Source: Ideonella sp. WA131b
GTDB taxonomy: Bacteria; Pseudomonadota; Gammaproteobacteria; Burkholderiales; Burkholderiaceae_C
Assembly (NCBI GenBank): GCA_023657425.1
Contig: JAGTJW010000002.1
Location: 176,431 to 240,430 of the forward strand
Reading direction: 5' to 3'
Length of the DNA: 64,000 nt
The translations under genes were made by a program, and so were the position numbers. Positions 8,618-17,925 of this stretch are shown piece by piece; within the stretch, counting starts at the first letter, position 1; every line of letters starts with the position of its first letter. Under the pieces are notes generated by a model that did no database searches, was not told where the DNA came from, and saw only the letters and a list, made by a program, of their open reading frames with translations.

Positions 8618-9373
8618 ATGGATTCGACGTTCGTGGTCGTGATTGCCGGCGCGGTGGCAGCCGGCTTCGTTCAGGGGCTCTCGGGCTTTGCCTTTGGGCT
8701 TGTGGCCACCTCGATCTGGGCGTGGTGGCTGCCGCCGCTGATGGTGGCGCCGCTGTCGGTGTTCGGCGCGCTCGTGGGGCAGCTCATCGCCGCTGCCACT
8801 GTTCGGCGTGGCATGCACTGGCACCGGCTGTGGCCGCTGCTGGCGGGTGGCCTCACCGGGATCCCGCTGGGCCTGTTGCTGCTGCCGCGGCTCGATACGC
8901 CCAGCTTTCAGCTCGGCATCGGCCTGCTGCTGGCGCTTTGGTGCCCGGTGATGCTGTTTTCGGGTCGCATCCCGCGGCTGCAGCGAGGAGGCCGCGTTGC
9001 CGATGGCGCGGCAGGGCTGCTGGGCGGCCTCACGGGTGCAGTGGCGGGTTTCGCGGGGCCCATCCCCACGCTGTGGGCCACGCTGCGCGGCTGGGAACGC
9101 GACACACTGCGCAGCGTGGTCCAGAACTTCAACCTCGCGATGCTCGTCGTCACGCTGTCGGCCTACGCGGTCAGCGGCCTCGTCACACGCGAGATGTGGC
9201 CGTTGCTGCCCTGGGTGGCCGGCGCCGTGCTCCTGCCCGTGCTGCTGGGTGCGCGCCTGTACGCCGGAATCGGCACCAAGACCTTCCAGCGCGTGGTGCT
9301 GGCGCTGCTGGCGCTCTCGGGCGCGGCGCTGCTGCTGCGTGCGCTGCCACCGCTGTTGGCGCGGCTGGGCTGA
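8618..9373 (+). CDS. TauE/SafE family membrane exporter
   Basis: This 251-residue hydrophobic protein contains about eight membrane segments and starts MDSTFVVVIAGAVAAGFVQGLSG, typical of the TauE/SafE (sulfite exporter) family, previously DUF81. A duplicated half follows, with GLLGGLTGAVAGFAGPIPTLW. Characterised members export sulfite, sulfoacetate or related anions, but the substrate cannot be assigned here. The ATG at 8618 is preferred because residues upstream of it are polar and proline-rich. It is transcribed alone and convergent with the SDR gene ending at 9563. Confidence 0.85.
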   Translation: MDSTFVVVIAGAVAAGFVQGLSGFAFGLVATSIWAWWLPPLMVAPLSVFGALVGQLIAAATVRRGMHWHRLWPLLAGGLTGIPLGLLLLPRLDTPSFQLGIGLLLALWCPVMLFSGRIPRLQRGGRVADGAAGLLGGLTGAVAGFAGPIPTLWATLRGWERDTLRSVVQNFNLAMLVVTLSAYAVSGLVTREMWPLLPWVAGAVLLPVLLGARLYAGIGTKTFQRVVLALLALSGAALLLRALPPLLARLG

Positions 9374-9562
9374 AGCCCGCGCGTTTGCGCGGCTGATCGG
9401 GGCCGCTGCCTGCTTGGGGTGCTCCCGCGTCCAAGCTCCGACCGCTTTGGCCGCACTGGCGGAGTGCGCAACCGCCGCAAGCTCCGCGATCCTGAACGTC
9501 CCGCGAAGTGCGCGGCAGGAGCACATGCGGGGGAAGCCTGATCGCCGCCGCGCGCGGCAGGC

Positions 9563-10465
9563 TCAGCCCCCACGCAGCTGCCGCCGCAGCCCGGCCCCGA
9601 TCTCCGGCCTCTCCACAAAGGGGTCCGTCGGGTTGCGCGGCGTCATGAGGTCCTCCAGCCGCACCTGCACGCCGCCCAGCGCGTGCGGGTGGCTGTAGAT
9701 GTAGAAGCGGTTGGCGTCGCAAGCCTCGAACACCGACTGCACCACCTGCGCCGCCGAGACCTTGCCGCTGCCCACGGCCTTGTCGCTCATGGCCTGGGCG
9801 ATGAGCTGGCTCTTGGTGGGCCGGGCCGTCGGCATGTCAGCCGGGCGGTTGCGGTGGCTGCGGCTGATGGCGGTGGGCACGAAGAACGGACAGAGTACGT
9901 GGGCGTGCACCTGGTCCGTCACCAGCGCCAGGTCCTGGTAGAGCGTCTCGCTCATCGACACCACGGCGTGCTTGCTGACGTTGTAGACGCCCATGTTGGG
10001 CGCGTTCAGCAGCCCGGCCATGCTGGCGGTGTTGACGATGTGGCCCTGCCAGGCGGGGTTCTTCGCGGCGGCGTCCAGCATGGCCGGCGTGAACACCCGC
10101 ACGCCATGGGCCACGCCCAGGAGGTTGACGCCGATCACCCAGTCCCAGTCGGCCGCGGTGTGCTCCCAGATCAGCCCGCCCGCGCCCACGCCGGCGTTGT
10201 TGAACACGAAGGTGGGCACGCCGAAGCGGGTGAACGTGGCCTCGGCCAGCGCCTCCACCTCGGCGGCTTTGGAGACGTCGAGCCGGAACGGCAGCACCTC
10301 GGCACCCAGCGCCTCGACCTGCGCCTGCGCGGCGGCCAGCGCATCGGCCTGCACGTCGGCCATGACGATCTTGAGGCCGCGACGGGCGGCCAGCAGGCTG
10401 GCCTCGAAACCGAAGCCGCTGGCGGCGCCGGTGATGACGGCGATGCCGCCGGCTTGCAGGGTCAT
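9563..10465 (-). CDS. SDR family oxidoreductase
   Basis: The 300-residue protein has the SDR nucleotide-binding motif TGAASGFG (about residues 12-19), the NNAG motif (FNNAGVGAGG) and the catalytic Ser and Tyr-x-x-x-Lys (NTASMAGL; YNVSK). It is a classical NAD(P)-dependent dehydrogenase with an extended C-terminus (YIYSHPHALGG). The substrate is unknown. It is the last gene of the acyl-CoA metabolism block and its ATG overlaps the stop of the preceding GNAT gene by 4 bases, implying cotranslation. Confidence 0.9.
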   Translation of the reverse strand: MTLQAGGIAVITGAASGFGFEASLLAARRGLKIVMADVQADALAAAQAQVEALGAEVLPFRLDVSKAAEVEALAEATFTRFGVPTFVFNNAGVGAGGLIWEHTAADWDWVIGVNLLGVAHGVRVFTPAMLDAAAKNPAWQGHIVNTASMAGLLNAPNMGVYNVSKHAVVSMSETLYQDLALVTDQVHAHVLCPFFVPTAISRSHRNRPADMPTARPTKSQLIAQAMSDKAVGSGKVSAAQVVQSVFEACDANRFYIYSHPHALGGVQVRLEDLMTPRNPTDPFVERPEIGAGLRRQLRGG

Positions 10466-10935
10466 GTTCGCTCCTGTTCGTCCGTTTCGCGAGGCCGCAG
10501 CATCTCGCAGTGGGGGATGTTGTCTTCCAGATAGTCGGGGCCCGTGCGCACGAAGCCGAAGCCGCCGTAGAAGCGTTCGAGGTGCGACTGCGCGCTGATG
10601 CGGATGCCCTGCCCCGGCCAGGCCGCGGCGCAGCGCGCGACGCCCTCGGCCATCAGCATCCGGCCCAGGCCGGTGCCGCGGGTCTCGGGGCTCGTGATCA
10701 CGCGGCCGATGGAGGGTTCGGCGTACTTCGCGCCGGGATCCACCACGCGCAGGTAGGCGTGCAGCAGGCCCGTCGCGTCGCGCCCCAGCAGGTGCCCGGC
10801 CTGGCGGTCGATGCCATCGGGGTCGAGGTAGGGGCCCTGCTCCAGCACGAACACGCGGCAGCGCAGCGCCAGGGCGTCGTAGAGGTTGTCCACGCCCAGG
10901 CCGGCGTAGCGGCTCCAGGTCCAGTTCAGAGCCAT
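10462..10935 (-). CDS. ElaA-like GNAT N-acetyltransferase
   Basis: The 157-residue protein begins with WTWSRYAGLGVDNLYDALALRCRVFVLEQ, of which the part LYDALALRCRVFVLEQ is the ElaA hallmark. The acetyl-CoA loop is RVITSPETRGTGLGRMLM. ElaA proteins are GNAT-fold acyltransferases of unknown physiological substrate. It overlaps the downstream SDR (ATGA) and follows the MDR reductase by 24 bases, so it is probably part of one transcript. Confidence 0.88.
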   Translation of the reverse strand: MALNWTWSRYAGLGVDNLYDALALRCRVFVLEQGPYLDPDGIDRQAGHLLGRDATGLLHAYLRVVDPGAKYAEPSIGRVITSPETRGTGLGRMLMAEGVARCAAAWPGQGIRISAQSHLERFYGGFGFVRTGPDYLEDNIPHCEMLRPRETDEQERT

Positions 10936-10959
10936 TGTCGCGGATTCGTCTGCAGCTTC

Positions 10960-11976
10960 TCAGACGAGCTTGACGACCTGCTTGCCGAAGTTGCGGCCCT
11001 TGAGCAGGCCCAGGAAGGCCTCGGGCGCGGCCTGCAGTCCCACGGCCACGCTTTCGCGGTACCTGATGCGGCCTTCGGCCACGCCGGCACCGAGTTCCTT
11101 CAGTGCCGCCGGCCACAGCTGCATGTGTTCGCTGACGATGAAGCCCTGAAGCTTGAGCCGCTGCGTCAGCAGCAGCCGCGCGTTGCTGATGGCCAGCGAC
11201 TGGCCCTCGTAGCCCGAGATCAGCCCGCACAGCGCCACGCGGCCGAAGGCGTTCATGCGGCTGAGGATGACATCGAGGATCATCCCGCCGACGTTCTCGA
11301 AGTTGCCGTCGATGCCCTTGGGCGCTGCGGCGTCCAGGGCGGCAGCCAGCGACGCCGCGTCGCGGTGCGCGCGGTGGTCGATGCAGGCGTCGAAGCCGAG
11401 CTCGTCCACCACGTAGGCGCACTTGTCGGCCCCGCCCGCGATGCCCACCACGCGGCAGCCCTTGGCCTTGGCCAGCTGGCCCACCACGCCGCCCACGGCG
11501 CCGCTGGCGGCGCTGACGATCACGGTCTCGCCTTCCTTGGGTTCGATGATCATGTTCAGGCCCACCCAGGCGGTGACGCCGGGCATGCCCACGGCGCCCA
11601 GGTAGGCGCTCATCGGCACGCGCCGCGCATCCACCTTGCGCACCATGCCCGGCAGCCGAGCATCCAGCACGGCCTGCTCCTGCCAGCCGCCCATGCAGAC
11701 CACGGCGTCGCCGGACGCGAAGCCCTCGTGACGCGACTCGGCCACCACGCCCACCGTGCCGCCCACCATGAGCTCGCCTATGCCCACCGGTGCGGCGTAA
11801 CTCTTGGCGTCGTTCATGCGCATGCGCATGTACGGGTCCAGGCTCAGGTAGTGCACCTGCACGCGCACGTGGCCCTCGGGCACAGCGGGCGTTTCGGTGG
11901 TCTCAAGGCGGAAGTGCTCGAGGCCGGCCTCGCCATGGGGGCGGGCGGCCAGCACGATGCGGCGATGGGTGCTCAT
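10960..11976 (-). CDS. MDR family NADP-dependent oxidoreductase (CurA-like)
   Basis: This 338-residue enzyme belongs to the leukotriene B4 dehydrogenase/CurA branch of the medium-chain reductases. Evidence is the LSLDPYMRMRM segment near residue 50, the NADP-binding loop VSAASGAVGGVVGQLAKAKG near 150, and GNFENVGG near 225. No catalytic zinc ligands are present. Members reduce the double bond of alpha,beta-unsaturated ketones. In this lipid-degradation neighbourhood it may act on enone or enoyl intermediates, which is inference. Its ATG overlaps the upstream thioesterase stop by 4 bases. Confidence 0.88.
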   Translation of the reverse strand: MSTHRRIVLAARPHGEAGLEHFRLETTETPAVPEGHVRVQVHYLSLDPYMRMRMNDAKSYAAPVGIGELMVGGTVGVVAESRHEGFASGDAVVCMGGWQEQAVLDARLPGMVRKVDARRVPMSAYLGAVGMPGVTAWVGLNMIIEPKEGETVIVSAASGAVGGVVGQLAKAKGCRVVGIAGGADKCAYVVDELGFDACIDHRAHRDAASLAAALDAAAPKGIDGNFENVGGMILDVILSRMNAFGRVALCGLISGYEGQSLAISNARLLLTQRLKLQGFIVSEHMQLWPAALKELGAGVAEGRIRYRESVAVGLQAAPEAFLGLLKGRNFGKQVVKLV

Positions 11977-12446
11977 GACGGGGTGTCTCCGGTTGCGGGG
12001 TTGCGTTGCAGCGCCTTGGATGCCCGCCCCTTGGTGGGCAGCGCACGCAGGAATTTGAAGGTGCCGGTGGCGTGGGCGCAGAGCAGGTGGTCTTCGTCGT
12101 ACACCTGGCCCTCGGTGAAGGCCATGGTTGTGGTGCGGTGCAGCAGGTGGCCCACGGCGCGCAGCCGACCTTCGGCGGCGCGCAGGAAGCTGGTCTTCAT
12201 CTCGATGGTCACGACACCAGGTGCCGTCATGGGGTCGGCCGAGCCAGCGCTGCGCGCGGCGTGGGCCATGGCCACGTCCAGCAGCGTCATCAGTACGCCG
12301 CCGTGTGCCACCTCCCAGCTGTTGAGGTGGGCCTCGGCCAGATCCACCTGCAGCTCGGCCTTGCCGCCGCCGAAGTGCCAGAGCTCGAGACCCAGCGCCT
12401 CGACGAAAGGAATGCGCAGCGGAAAGGCCAGCGGACCCTGCCTCAT
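11973..12446 (-). CDS. PaaI-type hotdog-fold thioesterase
   Basis: The 157-residue protein has the PaaI/4HBT signature HGGVLMTLLDVAMAHAA, with preceding LNSWEVAHGG. It should hydrolyse an acyl-CoA or aryl-CoA thioester. The ATG at 12446 gives the family length. Upstream codons in the same frame derive from a GC-rich repeat and are not credible coding sequence. It lies between two oxidoreductase genes of the same strand. Confidence 0.85.
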   Translation of the reverse strand: MRQGPLAFPLRIPFVEALGLELWHFGGGKAELQVDLAEAHLNSWEVAHGGVLMTLLDVAMAHAARSAGSADPMTAPGVVTIEMKTSFLRAAEGRLRAVGHLLHRTTTMAFTEGQVYDEDHLLCAHATGTFKFLRALPTKGRASKALQRNPATGDTPS

Positions 12447-12502
12447 GATCGCGCCCCGAAGCCCGACCCTCGCGCGGAACCGGCTCTGCCGGGCCGCTGC
12501 GA

Positions 12503-12545
12503 GAGCCCCCCCGGGGGATGGCGACCAAAGGGAGCCTGGGGGCTC
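12503..12545. repeat. GC-rich hairpin repeat between SDR and thioesterase genes
   Basis: Arms GAGCCCCC (12503-12510) and GGGGGCTC (12538-12545) enclose a 27-base loop. A related element lies at 34965-35010. The position between co-directional genes fits an intercistronic mRNA stem-loop, but there is no U tract and termination is unlikely. Confidence 0.5.
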
Positions 12546-12549
12546 ATGT

Positions 12550-13338
12550 TCAGCCACCGTGGCAAGAGCTCACGCCACCGTCCACCGCCAGGATCTGCCC
12601 GGTGATGTGTTTGCCCGCCGCGCTGGCCAGCAGCAGCACGGCGCCCTTCAGGTCGTCGTCGTCGCCCAGACGCTTGAGCGGCGCGGCTTTGGCCAGAGTC
12701 TCGGCGCCGAAGGTGGCCAGCACGCCGGCCGTCATCTTGCTGGGGAAGAATCCCGGCGCCAGCGCGTTGACGGTGATGCCGTGCGCGCCCCACTCCGCAG
12801 CCAGCGTGCGGGTGAAGTTCACCGCCGCGCCCTTGCTCGTGCCGTAGGCGATGAACTTCACGTCCATGCTGCCGCCCAGGCCCGCGATGCTGGCGATGTT
12901 GACGATGCGCCCGCGCCGGTTGGGGATCATCCAGGCCTTGCCCACGGCCTGCGCGAACAGGAACAGGCTGCGGATGTTCAGGTTCATCACCTTGTCCCAG
13001 GCCTCGAGCGGGTAGTCCTCGGCCGGTGCGCCCCAGGTGGCGCCGGCGTTGTTGATGAGGATGTCGATGCGGCCCAGGCGCTGCATGGTCTCGCTCACGA
13101 CGCGTTCCACGTCCTCGGGCTTGCTGGCGTCGGCGGCGATCCAGCGCGCGTCGATGCCGCGCGCGGCCAGGTCGGCGGTGGCTTCCTCAAGATCAGCCGC
13201 CTTGCGGCTGGTGAGCATGATCTTCGCGCCGGCCTCGCCCAGCGCCTCGGCCATCTGAAGGCCAAGGCCGCGCGAGCCGCCGGTGACGAGGGCCACCTGG
13301 CCGGTGAGGTCGAACAACTGTTGAACGGGCGTGCCCAT
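12550..13338 (-). CDS. SDR family oxidoreductase (FabG-like)
   Basis: The 262-residue product has TGGSRGLG (residues 19-26), NNAG, the Ser in NIASIAGLGG and Tyr-x-x-x-Lys in AYGTSKG. It ends with the usual ITGQILAVDGG motif, so it is a classical short-chain dehydrogenase. Position among acyl-CoA genes suggests a 3-hydroxyacyl or alcohol substrate, but this is not provable. The ATG at 13338 follows a spaced GGAGA-type site. Confidence 0.9.
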   Translation of the reverse strand: MGTPVQQLFDLTGQVALVTGGSRGLGLQMAEALGEAGAKIMLTSRKAADLEEATADLAARGIDARWIAADASKPEDVERVVSETMQRLGRIDILINNAGATWGAPAEDYPLEAWDKVMNLNIRSLFLFAQAVGKAWMIPNRRGRIVNIASIAGLGGSMDVKFIAYGTSKGAAVNFTRTLAAEWGAHGITVNALAPGFFPSKMTAGVLATFGAETLAKAAPLKRLGDDDDLKGAVLLLASAAGKHITGQILAVDGGVSSCHGG

Positions 13339-13373
13339 GGCGGTGTCTCCGGTGCGGGGTGTCGAGAGGGAAA

Positions 13374-13559
13374 TCAGGGGTCGCGCCGCGCTCGCACCGC
13401 CACCAGGGCCGCGCCCACGGTGGCAAGCGCGCCGCCGACGACAACAAGGCCCCAGCCCAGGCCGGGGGCGGTGCGCAGCAGGAACAGGCCGAGGCACAGC
13501 ACCAGCAAGCCGCCGTAGATCAACACCCAGATCAGCTTGTCGAGCGTGTCGTTGCTCAT
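13374..13559 (-). CDS. Small two-segment membrane protein, unknown
   Basis: The 61-residue product starts MSNDTLDKLIWVLIYGG and contains two hydrophobic stretches separated by RTAPGLGWG, ending in a basic tail RARRDP. This suggests two membrane helices with a positive cytoplasmic end. No family is recognised. It sits between the acyl-CoA dehydrogenase and an SDR and overlaps neither. The start is chosen because the ATG precedes the first helix; its 5' end lies 18 bases from the dehydrogenase stop. Confidence 0.65.
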   Translation of the reverse strand: MSNDTLDKLIWVLIYGGLLVLCLGLFLLRTAPGLGWGLVVVGGALATVGAALVAVRARRDP

Positions 13560-13576
13560 GGTCGATGGGCCGGTGA

Positions 13577-15400
13577 TCAGAACCACTCATCGCGCATGGT
13601 GCGCGCGGTGTCGTCCCGGCTGGCCACGACGGCCAGCCAGGCGTCGATCTTGGGCAGTTCGTGGGCGAAGAAGAAGCGCATCGCGGCCCGGGTGCCGGGC
13701 TCGCGCGCGTGGCCGCGCGCGGCCAGGGCGACGTCGAGCCACAGCCAGGCCAGCACGACGTGGCCGAAGGCCTGCAGGTAGGGCACGGCGTTGGCCAGCG
13801 CCTCCTCGGGCACGCCGGTGGCCCAGGCACTCTTGGTGGCCGCGCCCAGCTTCTGCAGCGCCGCGGCCAGCCGGTTGGCGGGCTCGGCCAGGCCCTCGGC
13901 CTGCCCGGCGCGCTCGATCGTGGCGCTGATGCGCGTGGCCAGCAGCTTCAGGCCCGCGCCGCCGTCCATCACCACCTTGCGGCTGAGCAGGTCCAGCGCC
14001 TGGATGCCGTGCGTTCCCTCGTGGATCATGTTCAGGCGGTTGTCGCGCCAGTGCTGCTCCACCGGGAAGTCGCGTGTGTAGCCGTAGCCGCCCAGCACCT
14101 GGATGGCCAGCGAGTTGGCCTCGAGGCACCACTCGCTGGGCCAGCTCTTGGCTATCGGCGTCAGCACTTCCAGCAGCAGCTTCGCCTGGGCCGCCGCGGC
14201 AGCATCGGCCGTGTGGGCATCGTCCACCAGGCGCGCGCAGTAGAGCTCCAGTGCCAGGCCGCCTTCGACGTAGGCCTTCTGCGCCAGCAACATGCGGCGC
14301 ACATCGGCGTGCTGCACCAGCGTCACGGGCGGTTGGGCGGGGTCCTTGCCGGCACCGGTGACCGGGCGGCCCTGGGTGCGCTGGCGTGCGTAGTCCAGGC
14401 TGGCCTCGTAGCCCGCGTAGCCCAGCATCACGGCGCCCAGGCCGACACCGATGCGCGCCTCGTTCATCATGTGGAACATGCAGCGCAGGCCCTCGCCGGG
14501 CTGGCCCACGAGGTAGCCTACGGCGCCCGGCACCCCGCGCACCGGGAACCGGCCCTCGCCGAAGTTGAGCAGCGTGTTCGTGGTGCCGCGGTAGCCGAGC
14601 TTGTGGTTGAGGCCGGCCAGGGCCACGTCGTTGCGCTCGCCCGTGAGGCGCCCTTCGGCATCGACCAGCCGCTTGGGCACGATGAACAGCGAGATGCCGC
14701 GCGTGCCCGGCGGCAGGCTGCCGTCTTCGCTCGGGATCTTCGCCAGCACCAGATGCACGATGTTCTCGGTGAGCTCGTGCTCGCCGCCGCTGATCCACAT
14801 CTTGTTGCCGCGCAGGCGGTAGCGCGGGCCCAACGGATCGGCGTCGAAGCTCTCGCCATCCGGCACGGCGCGCGTGGCCACGTCGCTCAACGAGGAGCCC
14901 GCCTGCGGCTCGCTCAGGCACATGGTGCCGAACCAGCGGCCGGCAAATTCGGCCTTCGCGAACACCTCGCGTTGCCGCGGGCTGCCGTGCGCCATCAGCA
15001 GGTTGGCATTGCCGCTGGTGAGCATGGCGTAGCCGCCCATGGCCACGCTGGCCTTGCTGAAGAAGGCGTTGGCCGCCATTTCCACCACGCAGGGCAGCTG
15101 CAGGCCACCCAACTCGTAGTCCTGCGCGGCGGCGAGCATGCCGCTGTCGACGTACGCCGCCACGGCGGCGTGCGTGGCCTCGGGCAGATGCACGCGGTCG
15201 CCCTCCGGGCCCGAAACGACCTGCGGTTCCTGCGTGTCGGCCAGCCGGTTGAAGGGCGCGAACTTCTCGCGCGCGATGCGCTCGCAGGTGTCGAGCACGG
15301 CGTCGAAGGTCTCGCGGGAGTGTTCTGCAAAGCGCGGGCGCTCGAGCAGCGAGCCGATGCGCAGCCAGTCGTGCAGCAGGAAGTCGACCGTGGATCGCAT
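13577..15400 (-). CDS. Acyl-CoA dehydrogenase (long form)
   Basis: This 607-residue flavoenzyme carries acyl-CoA dehydrogenase motifs: FGTMCLSEPQAGSSLSD near residue 175, YRLRGNKMWISGGEH near 210, and the C-terminal HEGTHGIQALDL segment near 455. It has the extra C-terminal domain of the long FadE-like type found with fatty-acid degradation genes. It introduces the alpha,beta double bond of an acyl-CoA, feeding the enoyl-CoA hydratase encoded upstream in the same cluster. It starts 5 bases after the thioesterase stop. Confidence 0.94.
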   Translation of the reverse strand: MRSTVDFLLHDWLRIGSLLERPRFAEHSRETFDAVLDTCERIAREKFAPFNRLADTQEPQVVSGPEGDRVHLPEATHAAVAAYVDSGMLAAAQDYELGGLQLPCVVEMAANAFFSKASVAMGGYAMLTSGNANLLMAHGSPRQREVFAKAEFAGRWFGTMCLSEPQAGSSLSDVATRAVPDGESFDADPLGPRYRLRGNKMWISGGEHELTENIVHLVLAKIPSEDGSLPPGTRGISLFIVPKRLVDAEGRLTGERNDVALAGLNHKLGYRGTTNTLLNFGEGRFPVRGVPGAVGYLVGQPGEGLRCMFHMMNEARIGVGLGAVMLGYAGYEASLDYARQRTQGRPVTGAGKDPAQPPVTLVQHADVRRMLLAQKAYVEGGLALELYCARLVDDAHTADAAAAAQAKLLLEVLTPIAKSWPSEWCLEANSLAIQVLGGYGYTRDFPVEQHWRDNRLNMIHEGTHGIQALDLLSRKVVMDGGAGLKLLATRISATIERAGQAEGLAEPANRLAAALQKLGAATKSAWATGVPEEALANAVPYLQAFGHVVLAWLWLDVALAARGHAREPGTRAAMRFFFAHELPKIDAWLAVVASRDDTARTMRDEWF

Positions 15401-15404
15401 GGGG

Positions 15405-15836
15405 TTAGTCGTCCTTGGGTGGATCCAGGGGAACGAGGGCCATGGTCGCCGAGGCCTTCATCACCAGCGAGCGTGCGCCGTCACCGGCCTCGCCCCAGAC
15501 CTCGGCCTCGGTGAAGCTCAGGCGCCGGCCGGCCTTCACCACCCAGGCCTCGCACAGCAGGCGCACACCGCGGCCCGGGCGCAGCTGGCTGGTCTTGAGC
15601 TCGGCCGTCAGTGCCCAGTGGCCGGAGGGCGCCAGCAGCTGCGCCGCAGCGCCCATGCAGTGGTCGGCCAGCGTGGCCATGACGCCGGCATGAACCTGCC
15701 CGGTGTGCTGCAGGAACCGCGGCTGCACGGCCAGTTCGGCGCTCAGCCGGCCTTCGCCCACCCGCGTGGGTTGCACACCCAGATCGCGCATGAACGGCGC
15801 GGCGGCGAAGAACCCGCGTACCTCGTCGAGCGTCAT
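15405..15836 (-). CDS. PaaI-type hotdog-fold thioesterase
   Basis: The 143-residue protein has HTGQVHAGVMATLADHCMGAA, the 4HBT/PaaI active-site helix, and SFTEAEVWGE near the C-terminus. It is a second thioesterase of the cluster and probably releases CoA from intermediates. Its ATG overlaps the stop of the haloalkane dehalogenase-like gene by 4 bases, and it ends 5 bases before the acyl-CoA dehydrogenase start. Confidence 0.86.
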   Translation of the reverse strand: MTLDEVRGFFAAAPFMRDLGVQPTRVGEGRLSAELAVQPRFLQHTGQVHAGVMATLADHCMGAAAQLLAPSGHWALTAELKTSQLRPGRGVRLLCEAWVVKAGRRLSFTEAEVWGEAGDGARSLVMKASATMALVPLDPPKDD

Positions 15837-16717
15837 GCGGCCAGCCCGAAGTGGCGCAGGGCGGCCTGGGCGATCGGCCCGCCCCACTCCTGCACGAAGT
15901 GGCCGCCTTCGGCCACACGCAGCGGCGCCGGGCAGCCGCGGATCGCCGCGGCCAGGGCTTCCATCACCGGCGGGCCGAGCACCGGGTCGCGCTCGCCCAC
16001 GGCCATGAAGCTGTGGCCCTGCCAGTGGCTGCGCCAGAAGGCCAGGGCCTCGCGCGAAAGCGCGGCCCCGGGGGCCTCGGCGCCGTCCGGCACGAGATTG
16101 GGGAAGGCGCGCAACGCGGCCTTGTGGGCTGCATCGGGAAACGGTGCGTCGTAGGCGACCGCCTCGGCTTCGGTCAGCTCGGGCTTGCCGCGGCGCAGCA
16201 GCCGGCCGACGGCCAGATCGGGCTGGCCGTTGCTGTAGGCGCGCCAGGCGCGGAAGCCCTCGCTCAGCTCGCCCGTGGCCAGCGTGGTGTTCATCACCAG
16301 CAGCCGGGTGTAGCGCTCGGGCGCGGCCATCGGCAGCGTCAGGCCGAGCAGGCCGCCCCAGTCCTGGCAGACCAGCATCACGTCGCGCAGGTCGAGTTCC
16401 TCCACGAGTGCCAGAAGCATGCCGCGGTGGAACTCGAAGCTGTGGACCTGCCCGTCGGCCGGCTTGTCGGATCGGCCGAATCCGATGAGATCCGGCACCA
16501 CCACACGCAACCCGGCCTGCAGGAACACCGGGATCATGTGGCGGTAGAGGTAGCCCCAGGCCGGGTTGCCGTGCAGGCACAGGGCCACGGGCGCACCGGC
16601 AGCCGGACCTTCGTCGACCCGCGCCACGCGCCAGGGACCATGCTGGGTGTAGCGCGGCGCCCAGGGCCAGCCCGGCAAGGCGGCGAACCGCTCGTCGGGC
16701 GTGCGCAGCACGGTCAT
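15833..16717 (-). CDS. Haloalkane dehalogenase-like alpha/beta hydrolase
   Basis: The 294-residue protein has the dehalogenase pattern: oxyanion motif HGNPAW (49-54), nucleophile Asp119 followed by Trp120 in VCQDWGG, and the base His in EGGHFVQEW near residue 273. The Asp-Trp pair at the nucleophile elbow is typical of haloalkane dehalogenases rather than esterases, which use Ser. Real activity on halides is not provable, and family members are often annotated from this motif alone. It lies within an acyl-CoA operon, 8 bases downstream of the thiolase. Confidence 0.82.
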   Translation of the reverse strand: MTVLRTPDERFAALPGWPWAPRYTQHGPWRVARVDEGPAAGAPVALCLHGNPAWGYLYRHMIPVFLQAGLRVVVPDLIGFGRSDKPADGQVHSFEFHRGMLLALVEELDLRDVMLVCQDWGGLLGLTLPMAAPERYTRLLVMNTTLATGELSEGFRAWRAYSNGQPDLAVGRLLRRGKPELTEAEAVAYDAPFPDAAHKAALRAFPNLVPDGAEAPGAALSREALAFWRSHWQGHSFMAVGERDPVLGPPVMEALAAAIRGCPAPLRVAEGGHFVQEWGGPIAQAALRHFGLAA

Positions 16718-16724
16718 CGGGGCC

Positions 16725-17900
16725 TCAGATCACCTCGAAGATGCCCGCCGCGCCCATGCCCCCGCCCACGCACATGGTGATGCACACGCGCCGGGCGCCG
16801 CGGCGCTTGCCCTCGATGAGGGCGTGGCCCGTGAGGCGCTGACCGCTCACGCCGTACGGGTGACCCAGCGCGATGGCGCCTCCATTGACGTTGAGGCGGT
16901 CCATCGGGATGCCCAGGCGGTCGGCGCAGTACAGCACCTGCACCGCGAAGGCCTCGTTCAGCTCCCACAGGTCGATGTCGCCCACCGTGAGGCCCAGGCG
17001 CTTGAGCAGCTTGGGCACCGCGAACACGGGGCCGATGCCCATCTCGTCGGGCTCGCAGCCGGCCACGGCAAAGCCGAGGAAGCGGCCCAGGGGCTTGAGG
17101 CCTTTGTGCTGCGCATAGGCCTCGCTGACCACCACGCAGGCGCCGGCGCCGTCGGAGAACTGGCTGGCGTTGCCCGCCGTCACCACGCCGCCCGGCATGG
17201 CCGAGCGGATGCCCTGCACGGCCTCGTACGTCGTGCCCGGCCGCAGTCCCTCGTCGGCGCTGACGGTGAGCTCCTTGCTGCGCAGGCCCATGACCGCGTC
17301 GGCCACGCCGGCCGTGACCGTGACGGGCACGATCTCGTCCTTGAAGCGGCCTGCCTCCTGGGCGGCGCAGGCCCTCTGCTGGCTCTCGGCGCCGAAGCGG
17401 TCCATGCGCTCCTTGGCCACGTTGTAGCGCTTGGCCACCTGCTCAGCGGTCTGCAGCATGGGCCAGTAGATCTCGGGCTTGTGCGCCTGGAGCCAGCTGT
17501 CCTGGAACATGTGCATGTTCATCTCCTGCTGCACGCAGGAGATGCTCTCTACGCCACCGGCCACATACACATCGCCTTCGCCCGCGATGATGCGCTGCGC
17601 GGCCATCGCGATGGTCTGCAGGCCGCTGGAGCAGAAGCGGTTGACGGTGGCGCCGCTCACCGTGATGGGCAACCCGGCGCGCAGCGCGACCTGGCGCGCG
17701 ATGTTCCAGCCGGTGGCGCCCTCGGGGTTGGCGCAGCCCATCAGCACGTCGTCCACCGCGCCGGGGTCGATGCCGGCGCGCTCGACGGCGGCCTTGACGG
17801 CAAAGCCGCCGAGCGTGGCGCCATGCGTCATGTTGAAGGCGCCCTTCCAGCTCTTGGCCAGGGGCGTGCGGGCGGTCGAGACGATGACGGCAGAGGTCAT
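16725..17900 (-). CDS. Acetyl-CoA C-acyltransferase (thiolase)
   Basis: This 391-residue enzyme has the thiolase residues: nucleophile Cys90 in NRFCSSG, the His in NEAFAVQ and GHPYGVSG, and the second Cys in TMCVGGGMG near the C-terminus. It cleaves 3-ketoacyl-CoA to acetyl-CoA and a shortened acyl-CoA. It lies directly downstream of the bifunctional FadB/FadJ-like gene, completing a beta-oxidation pair. The ATG at 17900 is preceded by GAGGAGCC, and longer in-frame sequence is not family-like. Confidence 0.95.
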   Translation of the reverse strand: MTSAVIVSTARTPLAKSWKGAFNMTHGATLGGFAVKAAVERAGIDPGAVDDVLMGCANPEGATGWNIARQVALRAGLPITVSGATVNRFCSSGLQTIAMAAQRIIAGEGDVYVAGGVESISCVQQEMNMHMFQDSWLQAHKPEIYWPMLQTAEQVAKRYNVAKERMDRFGAESQQRACAAQEAGRFKDEIVPVTVTAGVADAVMGLRSKELTVSADEGLRPGTTYEAVQGIRSAMPGGVVTAGNASQFSDGAGACVVVSEAYAQHKGLKPLGRFLGFAVAGCEPDEMGIGPVFAVPKLLKRLGLTVGDIDLWELNEAFAVQVLYCADRLGIPMDRLNVNGGAIALGHPYGVSGQRLTGHALIEGKRRGARRVCITMCVGGGMGAAGIFEVI

Positions 17901-17925
17901 GGGGTGGCTCCTCGTTCGTACTTGA

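Noticed and set aside
4674..8642. 1322-codon open frame on the plus strand
   Set aside because: It is antisense to the patatin-like, tex and flavoprotein genes and purely compositional, with no domain pattern.
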